Both the position numbers and the translations under genes were made by a program. From positions 1,984,001-2,048,000 of the forward strand of contig NZ_CP035807.1 of assembly GCF_008329945.1 (NCBI RefSeq): DNA of 64,000 nt, in the 5' to 3' direction. The stretch is from Thiospirochaeta perfilievii (GTDB taxonomy: Bacteria; Spirochaetota; Spirochaetia; DSM-2461). The notes beneath the pieces are model-generated. The model saw nothing but the letters and a program-made list of their open reading frames with translations. It did no database searches and was not told the DNA's origin. Position 1 is the first letter of the stretch; the number at the start of each line of letters is the position of its first letter. Positions 27,679 to 37,310 of the stretch are shown in pieces.

Positions 27679-28259
27679 TTTAAACTCCTTAATACACTAT
27701 TGGAAAATTCAACTTCAACAGCTTCTCCTGAGATCTCTAGAAGGTTTTTTAAAAGTTCCTTAGCACTACTTTCACTCTCATAAAGTAGACGTTTTATACT
27801 TTCACCCTCTATAATACTCTGTTTGGACTCTTGTATAAGCAGGAAATAATCATCCTTATTAAGGGTAGAGAACCTCTGTTTAGTAAAGTACTCTTTAATA
27901 GAGGTATCATCTGCATCAATGGAAAAAATTTCAGCCTTAGGCAGGGTTATGAGTTTATAACCACTTTTATTTGTAACGGTATAACCTTTATTTATATCAA
28001 TACCCGCTGTAATTGTATAATCTAATGCAAAGAGAAACTCTTTATTTGCCAAGGGAATCCATAAAAAATCCTTAGTCTCTTTAGAGTATATTACTTCCCT
28101 GTATATCTGCTTTGCAGTAACCAGCTGCTGAAGTTGTTCAATTTTACTAAATATTAGATCCTTACTTCTTTTCTCCCTATAACTTTTAACTCTTAAAGTT
28201 ACAAATATTATAAGGAGTATTATAGATATAGTGATTATTATTATGTGAATCTTCTTCAT
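27675..28259 (-). CDS. DUF4230 membrane-anchored protein
   Basis: A 194-residue protein with one N-terminal membrane helix (IHIIIITISIILLIIFVTL) and a soluble domain carrying the DUF4230 pattern: LVTAKQIYREVIYSK, LDYTITAGIDINKGY and LPKAEIFSIDADDTSIKEY. The family's function is unknown. It heads a unit with a paralogue whose start overlaps by four bases. The start codon lies seven bases after TATACT without a Shine-Dalgarno sequence. Confidence 0.75.
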   Translation of the reverse strand: MKKIHIIIITISIILLIIFVTLRVKSYREKRSKDLIFSKIEQLQQLVTAKQIYREVIYSKETKDFLWIPLANKEFLFALDYTITAGIDINKGYTVTNKSGYKLITLPKAEIFSIDADDTSIKEYFTKQRFSTLNKDDYFLLIQESKQSIIEGESIKRLLYESESSAKELLKNLLEISGEAVEVEFSNSVLRSLN

Positions 28260-28266
28260 TTTATTA

Positions 28267-28272
28267 AGTATA
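28267..28272 (-). promoter_or_regulatory. TATACT -10 box seven bases before the start codon
   Basis: TATACT-N7-ATG on the minus strand; transcription is predicted to start at or one base before the ATG of the DUF4230 gene at 28259. No Shine-Dalgarno sequence. Confidence 0.45.
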
Positions 28273-28308
28273 ACCGATTATTATTAGAATGAAATCATCT
28301 TTTTTATT

Positions 28309-30510
28309 CTAATTATTTAATAGTAGGCTTAACTCTTGGCTATGGCTTGAACTCTTTTTAAAAAGTCGTTCAATAGAAGCTATTGTCTCCCTCAAATTCT
28401 CTATCTGTTCTTCTTGGGATTCTATTAAGATAAAGGTCGATTCTAACATATCTTTAAACTTAATAAGTGTATTTTGAACATCATTATTTATACTTTTATT
28501 TGACTCTGATAATATTTTAATCGTAGAAGTCTCATCTACTAGGGTTTTTATAGAGGCTAAAAGAGAAGCGGTCTCTTTATATTGGTCTTCAATATTTAGT
28601 CTAGTAATATCCATTAAACTAGAGCTACTTAAAGCTTCATCAATTATTGCAAAGAGACCTCTTTCTACTTGGATTGAGAGGTCTGAAGTCTCTTGTATCG
28701 CTTTACCCATTGCAGCTAATTTTTGACTACTTGTTTCAACCTGGGTTTTAGATTGGGAAGAGAGATTTCTTACTTCATTTGCAACCACAGCAAAACCCTT
28801 TCCTGCATCCCCAGCATGGGCAGACTCTATTGCAGCATTAACTGCTAAAAGATCTGTCCTTTCAGAAATATCCATTATACCTTCTAGGACATCACTTATC
28901 ACTTTTGCATGTTCCTGTATTGTTTTAACAGCATTAGAAGAGTTAATTATTGTTGCCTTATTACTCTCTGCAATAGAGCTTAGGTTGGAAGATTTTTTAT
29001 GGGTATCATCAATATTCTTCTGATTTTTATTCATCTTCTCGGTTATAGTATTTAATGTCTTTTCTATATTGATAGCGAACTCTGTTTGGCTAATTACAGC
29101 TTCTAAAATTTCATCTATAGAATTTCCTAACTGAATTTTTATTACAGGTAGGGTTTTCTCTATATTGCTTACTTGCTCTTTAATCTCTTTTGTTACTTTT
29201 TTATTTGTAGAACTGTTTTCAGTTATTATCTGTGTTGATTGGTTTATCTTCTCTTTTAGATCTAATTCTGACTCTTTTATAATTGATGTGATTGTTTTAA
29301 TTCCTTCAATCATTTCAATTTGGCTACTGTTAATTTTTTTTATGTCCTCTGCCTGTTTTTTGCTCTTCTTTGCTATTTTATTCTGTTCGTTAGTAATATT
29401 TAAGAACATGGCTAAAATGTAGATTATAAAACCGTAGGGAATAAGGTAGGTGTATGGAATCTCGTTTATTACTACATATATAAGATCATGGAATATTGTT
29501 CCTACAAATAGTAGGAAAGCCACAAGAAGAATTATGATATCCCTTCTTTTTGTCTTAATTGATGCAACAACAGTAATAAAAAGGGTTGTTAATACCACTA
29601 TAGGGAAGTAGTATCCAGTCATAATAGATAGTATATTATCCACAGCAAATCTGCTTTTTTGCATTATAACTATAATAATAAAAACTATGGAGAATATAGA
29701 TGTAGAGTATATTAATGTCTTTTTAAATCTTTTGGTATTTGTATACTCTATTACAAAATTCATTAAAAAAGTTACGGCTAACAAGAAACCAATTTTACTA
29801 ATTTTCATAATTGTTAGCTCATTTACAAAGTTATATGCTAGTGAAATCTCTGCATAGGCTAACATTAGTGAAAAGTTTAGTAGTGAAAAGAGTATGAAAC
29901 TGAATTTTTTACTATCCGCAGTAATATATAGAAACAAGAAGTATAAGGACATTAAAAATCCAATTACACTAATTGCTCGTATTAGGTAAGAACTGAAAAA
30001 GTTTTTCCAGAAATTTGCCCGTGAAACTTCCTGGTATGTAGATACTACCAGGTTCTTAAATGGAACAAGATAGCCATAGGGGTAGATCTCTACAGTAATC
30101 TGGTTTCCACTTTTTTTTAGTATATTTGGTGAAATAAGTTGGGCATCAGAGGTAAATCCATTGGCAATTGGTCTATCTTCAATACTCCCTGATTGAAGTA
30201 TAAGATAGTTGTTTATATAGACTCTTACTGGATATGGAGTTGTTTCAATTGATAAACCTAGTAGTTTGTTATTTAACTCACTTGGTACGTTAAAACTGTT
30301 TTTTAAGGTTATCATTCTATTAAAATTTGACTTATCCCCGCTGAAGCTTATTCCATCCCAGTTTTGCCAGTTTTGCCAATTTGTTTCCAGGTATTTCCCT
30401 GGGTTTAGTTCAGAATAGTTTATTTTATACTGGGAATCTATTAGGTTTTGTGACCAAAGATTAGTTGATATTATTAGTAATATTAGAATTATATACATAT
30501 TTTTTTTCAT
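28309..30510 (-). CDS. Methyl-accepting chemotaxis protein with 7TMR-DISM sensor
   Basis: A 733-residue chemoreceptor-like protein. It has a signal peptide (residues 1-20), an extracellular sugar-binding-like DISM domain (about 30-165), seven membrane helices (about 175-385) and a cytoplasmic coiled coil leading to the MCP hairpin, whose tip reads [18 protein letters not shown] with [15 protein letters not shown]. There is no HAMP linker. The 7TMR-DISM module senses extracellular ligands, probably carbohydrates, and the hairpin would control CheA. No CheW-binding pentapeptide is evident at the C-terminus. The gene is monocistronic and its ATG lies seven bases after TATAAT. Confidence 0.88.
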   Translation of the reverse strand: MKKNMYIILILLIISTNLWSQNLIDSQYKINYSELNPGKYLETNWQNWQNWDGISFSGDKSNFNRMITLKNSFNVPSELNNKLLGLSIETTPYPVRVYINNYLILQSGSIEDRPIANGFTSDAQLISPNILKKSGNQITVEIYPYGYLVPFKNLVVSTYQEVSRANFWKNFFSSYLIRAISVIGFLMSLYFLFLYITADSKKFSFILFSLLNFSLMLAYAEISLAYNFVNELTIMKISKIGFLLAVTFLMNFVIEYTNTKRFKKTLIYSTSIFSIVFIIIVIMQKSRFAVDNILSIMTGYYFPIVVLTTLFITVVASIKTKRRDIIILLVAFLLFVGTIFHDLIYVVINEIPYTYLIPYGFIIYILAMFLNITNEQNKIAKKSKKQAEDIKKINSSQIEMIEGIKTITSIIKESELDLKEKINQSTQIITENSSTNKKVTKEIKEQVSNIEKTLPVIKIQLGNSIDEILEAVISQTEFAINIEKTLNTITEKMNKNQKNIDDTHKKSSNLSSIAESNKATIINSSNAVKTIQEHAKVISDVLEGIMDISERTDLLAVNAAIESAHAGDAGKGFAVVANEVRNLSSQSKTQVETSSQKLAAMGKAIQETSDLSIQVERGLFAIIDEALSSSSLMDITRLNIEDQYKETASLLASIKTLVDETSTIKILSESNKSINNDVQNTLIKFKDMLESTFILIESQEEQIENLRETIASIERLFKKSSSHSQELSLLLNN

Positions 30511-30517
30511 ACTATAT

Positions 30518-30523
30518 ATTATA
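30518..30523 (-). promoter_or_regulatory. TATAAT -10 box seven bases before the start codon
   Basis: TATAAT-N7-ATG on the minus strand before the 7TMR-DISM chemoreceptor gene; no Shine-Dalgarno sequence, so a leaderless message is predicted. Confidence 0.5.
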
Positions 30524-30589
30524 CATGGTGAGGCGTTGATACAAGCTAATTTTTTAATTTCCCGGGAGGGTTATTCCCGGTACTATTTT

Positions 30590-31225
30590 CTATTTAAGGC
30601 AGTCTAAACCAATAAGTATTGCCTTATACTCATTTCCTAGGTTTACTCCAAATTCGTTTACAATTTTTTTATTTTTAACAGCTTCAACTACGTCTGCAAG
30701 AACTAGTTTTAACTCTTCTAAAAGCTCTGGACAAAACTGGGGCTCTTTTATTAGAAGTTCAGCAACCATACCCTTACTTAAAAGAATCACTGCTTCTAGT
30801 CTTTGAAAGTCTGAATTAAAACCAAACCCTGCAAATTTTTTGGAGACTGCGTACTTCATTCCATTTTTAAGAGCTTTATCAGCACCACTAATCTTTGAAT
30901 ACTCATCTGGGAATTTTTGTTTAAAAAGAGAGAGAGCAGCAACTCCAAGATAGGTTGGAAAAAAGTGGAAGTCTACCTCTTCGTCAACTGGGGTATTTTG
31001 TGGCTCAGGAGAGACACTCCATGAGTTTTTTACAATATCCTCTTCTCTTTGAAGCTCCACTAAGGAGTTCATATATATAATTAAATTATCTATTGTATAC
31101 TTCTCATTTGGAATTTTATCTTCTTTTAAGTAAGTAACAACATCCTTCATTAACCCAACAATGGCGCCCTGATTCTCAAAGTCCATATCTTCACATACTC
31201 TAAATTTATCTAATACATATAACAT
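30590..31225 (-). CDS. Cytoplasmic protein of unknown function
   Basis: A 211-residue soluble protein without signal peptide. It is mostly helical, with an acidic N-terminal half (VCEDMDFENQGAIVGLMKDVV) and a C-terminal helical region (PELLEELKLVLADVVEAVKN). A central HFFPTYLGVAALSLFKQKFP segment may be a conserved core. I recognise no family. It follows pheT and is separated from it by a terminator, so it is probably transcribed on its own. Confidence 0.6.
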   Translation of the reverse strand: MLYVLDKFRVCEDMDFENQGAIVGLMKDVVTYLKEDKIPNEKYTIDNLIIYMNSLVELQREEDIVKNSWSVSPEPQNTPVDEEVDFHFFPTYLGVAALSLFKQKFPDEYSKISGADKALKNGMKYAVSKKFAGFGFNSDFQRLEAVILLSKGMVAELLIKEPQFCPELLEELKLVLADVVEAVKNKKIVNEFGVNLGNEYKAILIGLDCLK

Positions 31226-31258
31226 GGATTTATTCTATATAATTTTATAAAATAAAAA

Positions 31259-31283
31259 AAGGTGTAGAGTAGCTCTACACCTT
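31259..31283 (-). terminator. Intrinsic terminator of pheST
   Basis: AGGTGTAGAG/CTCTACACCT stem with a three-base loop, preceded by an A run on the plus strand, which is a T run after the hairpin on the coding strand. Confidence 0.93.
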
Positions 31284-31289
31284 ATATCG

Positions 31290-33713
31290 TTAAACCTTTA
31301 GTGGGAATCCCTCTTTTTCAAGGGTTTTTAGAAGTTTATCCTCTAAGCCCTTAATAAGTTCTCCATCTAATGTTTTGTCCTTATCATGGAAAACAATACG
31401 TATTGTAACACCTTTTTTATCACTATCCTTAGGTGTAAATACATCTACAACCTTTATAGACTCAATCTCCTTTGATCTAAGTTTTTTGGCAGCACTTACA
31501 ACATCAGCAACTGGTGTTTTAAGGTCAGCTTCAACGGTGCAGTCAAAAGTAGATGAAGGGAATTTAGATAGTGGTGTATATTTTGTTTTATCCTTAAGTG
31601 GTTTATCTTGAATATCTGTTAAATCTAAAACAGCTAAAACAAGATTTCCCTTAATTTTGAAATTTCTTAAAATTATTGGATGAACAGTAAAAATTGTACC
31701 AGAAACCTTACCCATAACCTTAATATCTAACTGCTCTGTGGGGTGTATCCCCTTCCAGTTTGTAGGAAGTAGAGGTGTTGGGAATTTAGGATTAGCCTGT
31801 TCCATTTGATACGGAATCTTTGTAAAACTCATCATGCTCTCAAAAACATTTCTAGCTTCTAAAAATCGAGACTCTTTTTTATCGAAGTAGGCTAAAACTA
31901 CCTGGGTTCTCTCTTCTGAGAATGTTTTATCATTTTCTAGGTAAGCCCTACCGTGTTCAAACATACCAAACTTACTATAATGTTTCTGGTTAAGGGCTAC
32001 TGACTCTAGGATGCTAGGAACCAATGATGGACGCATTCTTTCCCTATCTGTACTCATTGCATTTGCAAGAACCAGGTTCTGGTTTAGTGTATCCCATTCC
32101 GCTCTCTCTAGTAATTTCTTACTAATTAGTGGGCTTGTCATTATCTCTAATGATCTTCCCTGTAGAACTAAAATATCTTGAATTTTTCTTTGTAAAACCT
32201 TAGCAGAGGATAGTCTTACTGCAGATGTTTCATTTAATGGGGAGACTGGAACAATATTATCATAGCCAATAATTCTACCAATTTCTTCAATAATATCACA
32301 CTCAAACTCTATATCCTTTGTTGCCCGATATGATGGAACTAGAACACTTAGTTTTTCCCCACTACCGGTAACTTTAAAGTCTAAACTCTCTAGTATTCCA
32401 GTAATTTTTTCAGAAGTAAGCTCTTCTCCTAATACCGAGTTAATATGGGAAACAGTAATATCAATGTTTAAGTCGTCTTTTTTTATTATACCATCAGATT
32501 GAATATCTCCAACTACCTTTGCATCTGGGTTTAACTCTAATACTAACTCTAATATCCTTAGGATTGTTCTCTCTGTCATAGTGGTATCTAGACATTTTTC
32601 ATAACGTTGTGAAGAGTCTGTTCTTAAACCTAACCTTGTGGATGTCTTTCTTACTTCAGCATCCTGCCAGTTTGCAGATTCAATAAAAATCTTAGTTGTA
32701 TTCTCTGTAACTCCACTCTCAAGGCCTCCCATAATACCTGCTATAACTAATGGCTTTTTAGAGTCACAAACTACAGTATCTTTAGCTAATAATTCTCTCT
32801 CTTCTTCGTCTAATGTTACAAATTTTTGATCCTGGCCAGCTGTTCGAATGATTATTTCACCACCTTCAATTTTATCAAAATCAAATATGTGGTTTGGCAT
32901 ACCAAGTTCTAACATTACATAGTTGGAGATATCTACAATACTATTTATAGATCTAACTTCACACTCCTGAAGTCTCTGTTTTAACCATAAAGGACTCTCT
33001 TCTACTTTGATTCCTTCTACAGTTAAGCCCTTATACCCTAGGCAGTTTGTTCCCTCTTCTACTTTTACTGTAACAGGAGCAGTCTCATCTGTCATTTTAG
33101 ATTTGATCTGCTCTATCCACTGTGTACCAAAAGAGTCTTTTAAGGGGGTGTTAAAAACAGCAGAAAACTCCCTTGCCATTCCATAATGCCCCCAAAGGTC
33201 AGGTCTATGGGTTATTGATTTATTATCTATATCAAGAATTAAATTCTGTTTAACTTCTAGGTATTCTCCAAGAGTTTTGCCAACTGGAGCATCATTAGGA
33301 AATACTTTTAATCCTGAGTCATCAGAGCCAATACCAAGTTCTGTCTCACTACATAACATCCCTTCACTCATTATTCCTCGAATTTTTTTAGGAACAAGAG
33401 TAAAACCGTCAGGGAATGATGTGCCTATAGGAGCAAATGGTACTTTAATTCCTATTTCTACATTAGGAGCACCACAAACAACCTGTTTAATATCCAAGTC
33501 GTTTGTTTTAAAAGTAACTAAATTTAGGTGATCAGAGTCTGGGTGTTTCTCTTTTCCTACAACCTCAACTATAGAGACTGAGTTTAGTAGTTCTCCTGTT
33601 TTCTCCACACCTTCAACTTCACATGTTGCAAGTGTAAATTTCTCTGATAACTCTTTATCACTTATATCTGGTAAATTAACAAAATCTTTTATCCAATCAA
33701 TTGAAATTTTCAT
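31290..33713 (-). CDS. pheT: Phenylalanyl-tRNA synthetase beta subunit
   Basis: An 807-residue subunit of the alpha2-beta2 enzyme. It has an N-terminal tRNA-binding EMAP-like domain (HPDSDHLNLVTF, QVVCGAPNVEIG), the B3/B4 editing region, a B5 domain, the catalytic-like core (ERAEWDTLNQNLVLANAMS) and a C-terminal FDX-ACB anticodon-binding domain beginning near KYTPLSKFPSSTFD. Length is typical. It starts 11 bases after pheS and ends at a strong terminator. Confidence 0.97.
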   Translation of the reverse strand: MKISIDWIKDFVNLPDISDKELSEKFTLATCEVEGVEKTGELLNSVSIVEVVGKEKHPDSDHLNLVTFKTNDLDIKQVVCGAPNVEIGIKVPFAPIGTSFPDGFTLVPKKIRGIMSEGMLCSETELGIGSDDSGLKVFPNDAPVGKTLGEYLEVKQNLILDIDNKSITHRPDLWGHYGMAREFSAVFNTPLKDSFGTQWIEQIKSKMTDETAPVTVKVEEGTNCLGYKGLTVEGIKVEESPLWLKQRLQECEVRSINSIVDISNYVMLELGMPNHIFDFDKIEGGEIIIRTAGQDQKFVTLDEEERELLAKDTVVCDSKKPLVIAGIMGGLESGVTENTTKIFIESANWQDAEVRKTSTRLGLRTDSSQRYEKCLDTTMTERTILRILELVLELNPDAKVVGDIQSDGIIKKDDLNIDITVSHINSVLGEELTSEKITGILESLDFKVTGSGEKLSVLVPSYRATKDIEFECDIIEEIGRIIGYDNIVPVSPLNETSAVRLSSAKVLQRKIQDILVLQGRSLEIMTSPLISKKLLERAEWDTLNQNLVLANAMSTDRERMRPSLVPSILESVALNQKHYSKFGMFEHGRAYLENDKTFSEERTQVVLAYFDKKESRFLEARNVFESMMSFTKIPYQMEQANPKFPTPLLPTNWKGIHPTEQLDIKVMGKVSGTIFTVHPIILRNFKIKGNLVLAVLDLTDIQDKPLKDKTKYTPLSKFPSSTFDCTVEADLKTPVADVVSAAKKLRSKEIESIKVVDVFTPKDSDKKGVTIRIVFHDKDKTLDGELIKGLEDKLLKTLEKEGFPLKV

Positions 33714-33724
33714 GTTTTCGCCCC

Positions 33725-34768
33725 TTAATACTCTTTAAACTGTTCGCTAAATCTAAGATCACCACTATGAATATGCCTAATATCATCGATCATATATCTC
33801 ATCATAACTAATCTATCTAAACCTAAACCAAAGGCGAAACCATTATATTTAGTTGTATCTATACCACCAGCTTCTAAAACTTTAGGGTGGGTCATACCAC
33901 ATGGTAGTAGCTCTACCCAACCAACCTGTTTACAAACGGAACAACCCTTACCTTTACAGATAAGACACTCTATATCTAACTCAAAACCAGGCTCAACAAA
34001 GGGGAAAAATCCCGGTCGTAACCTAACGTTAATATCACTTTTAAAGATTTCAGAAAGAAGTTTTTTCATAAAGAAAATTAGATTTGCAGTTGAGATATTC
34101 TCTCCAACCATCATACCTTCTAATTGGTGGAATACCATCTCGTGGGAGGCATCCATGGTTTCACATCTAAAAACTTTTCCAGGACCAACAAATTTAAATG
34201 GAGGTTTATGACTCTCCATTCCTCTAACTTGAATAGTTGATGTATGAGTTCTAAGTAGGTGTTCCATATCTTTAAACCAAAAAGTATCCTGCATATCCCT
34301 TGCTGGATGGTTTTTGGGAATATTAAGTGCTTCAAAGTTATGAAATTCATCTTCGATATGAGGACCATCTAAAATTTCAAAACCCATAGAGATAAAGATA
34401 TCTTCGATCTCTCTTTGTACAAGAGTTACTGGATGATAACCTGCAGCATTTAAACCATTCTCTTTTATAATGTCATTTAAAGTTATGTCCTGCCAGTTTT
34501 TCTCTAATTTAGCATTTATCTCTTCTATTTCAATTAATGCAACTTTTTCATCGATAGCTTTAAGGATTGCTTCCTTTATGGTATTGGTTTTTGCTCCAAC
34601 TGTTTTACGCTCTTCGTTTGTTGCATCTTTTAATGATTTTAATATTGAACTAACTTTTCCTTTTTTTCCAACATACTCTGCTTTTAAGTCAAATAACTCC
34701 GGTTTAGTTATAACAGCAGAAAGGGCAGTTTGGAATTCAGACATTAAATCATCTAATTTTTCTAACAT
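33725..34768 (-). CDS. pheS: Phenylalanyl-tRNA synthetase alpha subunit
   Basis: A 347-residue class II catalytic subunit. Motif 2 reads PGKVFRCETMDASHEMVFHQ and motif 3 NGFAFGLGLDRLVMMRY, with an N-terminal coiled coil. A Cys cluster (CLICKGKGCSVCKQVGW) inside the catalytic domain probably binds zinc; such an insertion occurs in some bacterial PheS lineages. I place the start at 34768, six bases after GAGGA; an ATG 12 bases upstream overlaps that ribosome-binding site. First gene of pheST; the acetyltransferase gene lies 55 bases upstream. Confidence 0.97.
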   Translation of the reverse strand: MLEKLDDLMSEFQTALSAVITKPELFDLKAEYVGKKGKVSSILKSLKDATNEERKTVGAKTNTIKEAILKAIDEKVALIEIEEINAKLEKNWQDITLNDIIKENGLNAAGYHPVTLVQREIEDIFISMGFEILDGPHIEDEFHNFEALNIPKNHPARDMQDTFWFKDMEHLLRTHTSTIQVRGMESHKPPFKFVGPGKVFRCETMDASHEMVFHQLEGMMVGENISTANLIFFMKKLLSEIFKSDINVRLRPGFFPFVEPGFELDIECLICKGKGCSVCKQVGWVELLPCGMTHPKVLEAGGIDTTKYNGFAFGLGLDRLVMMRYMIDDIRHIHSGDLRFSEQFKEY

Positions 34769-34823
34769 AACATTCCTCATAATTCATTAATATAAGCTTA
34801 AATTCATACCTTTTATAGGAGAT

Positions 34824-35363
34824 TTATGCAAGGATTTTACCCATAAATAGGACAGAGCCTTGATTGTTGTCAAGAATCTGATTTTTTATCACATTAAAGC
34901 CGTTTTTTTTATAAAAACTGAAAGCAATCTCATTATCTGCCATAACTCCTAGATGTACACCTTTTATTCCACTCTCAATTAACTTGTTCTCCATAGACTC
35001 TATAAGTTTTGTACCAACTCCTTTACCTCTGGTTTTAGAAGTTAAATTAATGTGGAGATGGGCTGGGTACTCCTCTAAAAGGTTCTCTAAAACTGTTATA
35101 GTTCTAATAATATTAATACCTGATTTATTGTAATACAGCTCCTCTTGTTTTTCTGTATTTGGAGTAGAAACTATATAGCCAATAATTTCATTATTATCCT
35201 CCGCCACAAAGCAAAAATCAATAAAGTTTTCCACATAGTTTGTAACCCATCTGTATGTAAAACCCTTTTTGTCTTCTACATTTAAAAGAGAGCCAGTTCT
35301 GGTATTAAAACATATCTCTTCTAAACTCTCTCTATCCTTTATTTCTGCATTTCTAATTATCAT
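34824..35363 (-). CDS. GNAT-family N-acetyltransferase
   Basis: A 179-residue GCN5-related acetyltransferase. The acetyl-CoA pyrophosphate loop is seen as TSKTRGKGVGTKLIESMENK, followed by GVHLGVMADNEIAFSFYKKNGF, the standard C-terminal motif. N-terminal IRNAEIKDRESLEEICFNT is also typical. The substrate is unknown. It lies just upstream of pheS on the same strand. Its ATG is six bases after TATAAT, predicting a leaderless message. Confidence 0.88.
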   Translation of the reverse strand: MIIRNAEIKDRESLEEICFNTRTGSLLNVEDKKGFTYRWVTNYVENFIDFCFVAEDNNEIIGYIVSTPNTEKQEELYYNKSGINIIRTITVLENLLEEYPAHLHINLTSKTRGKGVGTKLIESMENKLIESGIKGVHLGVMADNEIAFSFYKKNGFNVIKNQILDNNQGSVLFMGKILA

Positions 35364-35369
35364 TCTATT

Positions 35370-35375
35370 ATTATA
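35370..35375 (-). promoter_or_regulatory. TATAAT -10 box six bases before the start codon
   Basis: TATAAT-N6-ATG on the minus strand; a TTATCA-like -35 lies about 17 bases further upstream. No Shine-Dalgarno sequence. Confidence 0.5.
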
Positions 35376-35425
35376 TATTTTTTATTCTTCTTGATAAGGA
35401 ATAAATAAAGGAATAAGATTTAAAA

Positions 35426-36223
35426 ATGAAAAAAATAATATTAATAAGTCTATTAATTACGACATCTTTTTTAGGAGCAAAGGGAATTCTGGACTACCCC
35501 TTATCAAATACTGAAAAACCCCTCTATTACACAGGGGATGTTTCTATCTCTACAACATCAATATCCTGGGGTAAACATCAGAATTTATCCATATCCCCAA
35601 ACTATTTTGATTCATTCGGGCTACTTTCTAATATTACTAGTAAAAAGGAGTCTCTTGGATCTATATTTAAGTATGAGAATAGTGTTGATATCTCTCTATT
35701 AGATCCATCTGTTAACTTCTCTTCTAATGATCTCTTTTCCAACTTTAAGCTTCAGGGTAATTTTGGTTTAGGGTACAATTTTAAATTTGATTCTCCTATA
35801 ACGGGTTTAAGTTTTGATATTGGTCCATATGTAAAGCTCGACTCCCTAATCGGTTATTATGCGGGAATCGATAATATAATGATGCAGTCTCTATTTGCCT
35901 TAAACAGTGGTTTAGATGGGAATATAACTTACAAGTTATTGGAAACAGTACGGTTTGGTCTCGGTTATTCCACATTTATATTTGGGGTGGATTATGGAAG
36001 AAACGGATATAATAAAGATTTTCTTCCAGAGGTTCAAGTCTCAACATTTGGTAACTATTGTGATATGAAGTTAACCCTTTATGGAGAGTTAGATATATCT
36101 AGAACAGAGAGTTTAAAGTTAGAGTATAAACACTCTGTTTTTTCAGTTTTTGATGATAACAATAAAGTTATTAGTGGGGAGAATAGTATTGGTATCTCTG
36201 TTGTTAAAAGGTTGGTAAGGTAA
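35426..36223 (+). CDS. Putative outer-membrane beta-barrel protein
   Basis: A 265-residue protein with a signal peptide (KKIILISLLITTSFLGAKG) and a series of amphipathic strands rich in Gly, Tyr, Phe and Ser (FKLQGNFGLGYNFKF, TVRFGLGYSTFIFGV, SLKLEYKHSVFSVF) ending in SIGISVVKRLVR. This suggests an outer-membrane barrel or porin-like protein with no family name. It is one base from the S41 peptidase gene downstream, so the two are co-expressed. Confidence 0.6.
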   Translation: MKKIILISLLITTSFLGAKGILDYPLSNTEKPLYYTGDVSISTTSISWGKHQNLSISPNYFDSFGLLSNITSKKESLGSIFKYENSVDISLLDPSVNFSSNDLFSNFKLQGNFGLGYNFKFDSPITGLSFDIGPYVKLDSLIGYYAGIDNIMMQSLFALNSGLDGNITYKLLETVRFGLGYSTFIFGVDYGRNGYNKDFLPEVQVSTFGNYCDMKLTLYGELDISRTESLKLEYKHSVFSVFDDNNKVISGENSIGISVVKRLVR

Positions 36224-36224
36224 C

Positions 36225-37310
36225 ATGAATAAAATTATAACTTTTTTAGCTGTTCTTTTAATACTATCATGTAATATTCCTTATATCGATAATGAATATG
36301 ACTCTGATCATATCTCAACTTTTAATTATTTTTGTGATGAGTTAAAGAATCATTATGTTTTTACAGAGTTAAAGAATATAGATATAGAATCTAGGAGAAG
36401 CTATTATTTAGAAAATGAAATTACAAATAATCAGACAGAGGAAGAGTTCTTTTTATCATTTTCAAAGTTTGTAAACGAATTTAAAGATGGTCATACCAAT
36501 ATAATTGCTCCATTTTCACATTCCTCTGCATACTCAATAATTTTAGATGAATCAGATATCGATTTCAATTCTAACTATAATAGTTGGGTAATTAAATATA
36601 ATTATTTAAATGATAATCCTGTTTTTGTTGACTCCTTAAAACACGGAATTATTCAAAGGGGAGGAAAGAGTTATGGTTATATCTACTATGGATCATTTAT
36701 GGACCGAATTTCTAGCTCCCAAATAGAAGACTATATTCTAAAGAGATTTTATGGTGAAAATGTTGAAGGAATAATTCTAGATATTAGAAGTAATGGAGGG
36801 GGTAACCTTTTAAATGCTATAACTCTAGTTAGTTATTTTGGTTATGATGAAACTTCCCAGACAAAGGAAGCCCTAAAAGTGTGGAGACGGGATGGTATAG
36901 ATAGGTATACAAAAATAGACTCTCTTGCAATGACTCTTGGGGTTACTGTTCCATTTACTATTACAACAAATCCCAATGGATATAAGGGTCCTGTTGCCCT
37001 TTTAACAAATAGGGGGTGTTATAGCGCTGCATCTTTTACCGCAACTGCTTTTAAATCCTACCCAAATGTGAAACAGATTGGCCAGGATACTGGGGGTGGT
37101 ATGGGATTACCTGTGGGGGGGACTCTTCCTAATGGCTGGAGATACCGTTTCTCCTCAAATATAGCTATGCCTAGTTATGCCACAGGTTATGATGATGAAG
37201 TTAATAATTATGAAAATGGTGTTCCGGTAGATTTTTCAGCAGTTGATATTTTAGGCAATGAAATTGATGAGATTATTGATAGAGCAATTTTATGGATAGA
37301 TAGTTATTAG
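36225..37310 (+). CDS. S41-family peptidase lipoprotein
   Basis: A 361-residue protein of the C-terminal-processing/tail-specific protease family. Lipobox ILSC near residue 16 predicts a lipoprotein. The N-terminal helical domain precedes a core with GIILDIRSNGGGNLLNA, the catalytic Ser in NRGCYSAASFTATAF and QIGQDTGGGMGLP. No PDZ domain is visible, unlike CtpA/Prc. The active site would face the periplasm or cell surface. Start immediately follows the barrel gene (AAGGTAAC before ATG). Its stop overlaps the convergent gene by four bases. Confidence 0.85.
   Translation: MNKIITFLAVLLILSCNIPYIDNEYDSDHISTFNYFCDELKNHYVFTELKNIDIESRRSYYLENEITNNQTEEEFFLSFSKFVNEFKDGHTNIIAPFSHSSAYSIILDESDIDFNSNYNSWVIKYNYLNDNPVFVDSLKHGIIQRGGKSYGYIYYGSFMDRISSSQIEDYILKRFYGENVEGIILDIRSNGGGNLLNAITLVSYFGYDETSQTKEALKVWRRDGIDRYTKIDSLAMTLGVTVPFTITTNPNGYKGPVALLTNRGCYSAASFTATAFKSYPNVKQIGQDTGGGMGLPVGGTLPNGWRYRFSSNIAMPSYATGYDDEVNNYENGVPVDFSAVDILGNEIDEIIDRAILWIDSY

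Noticed and set aside
30359-30385. Tandem nine-base repeat (ttttgccag) in the DISM receptor gene
   Set aside because: Two copies only, encoding QNWQNW; too short to call a repeat element.
30562-30580. CCGGGA/TCCCGG inverted repeat after the gene at 30590 as a terminator
   Set aside because: Six-base stem without a T run on either strand in the needed direction; GC-rich but not a convincing terminator.
34120-34368. Open frame on the same strand as pheS in another frame
   Set aside because: Lies fully inside the conserved pheS catalytic core and has no ribosome-binding site.
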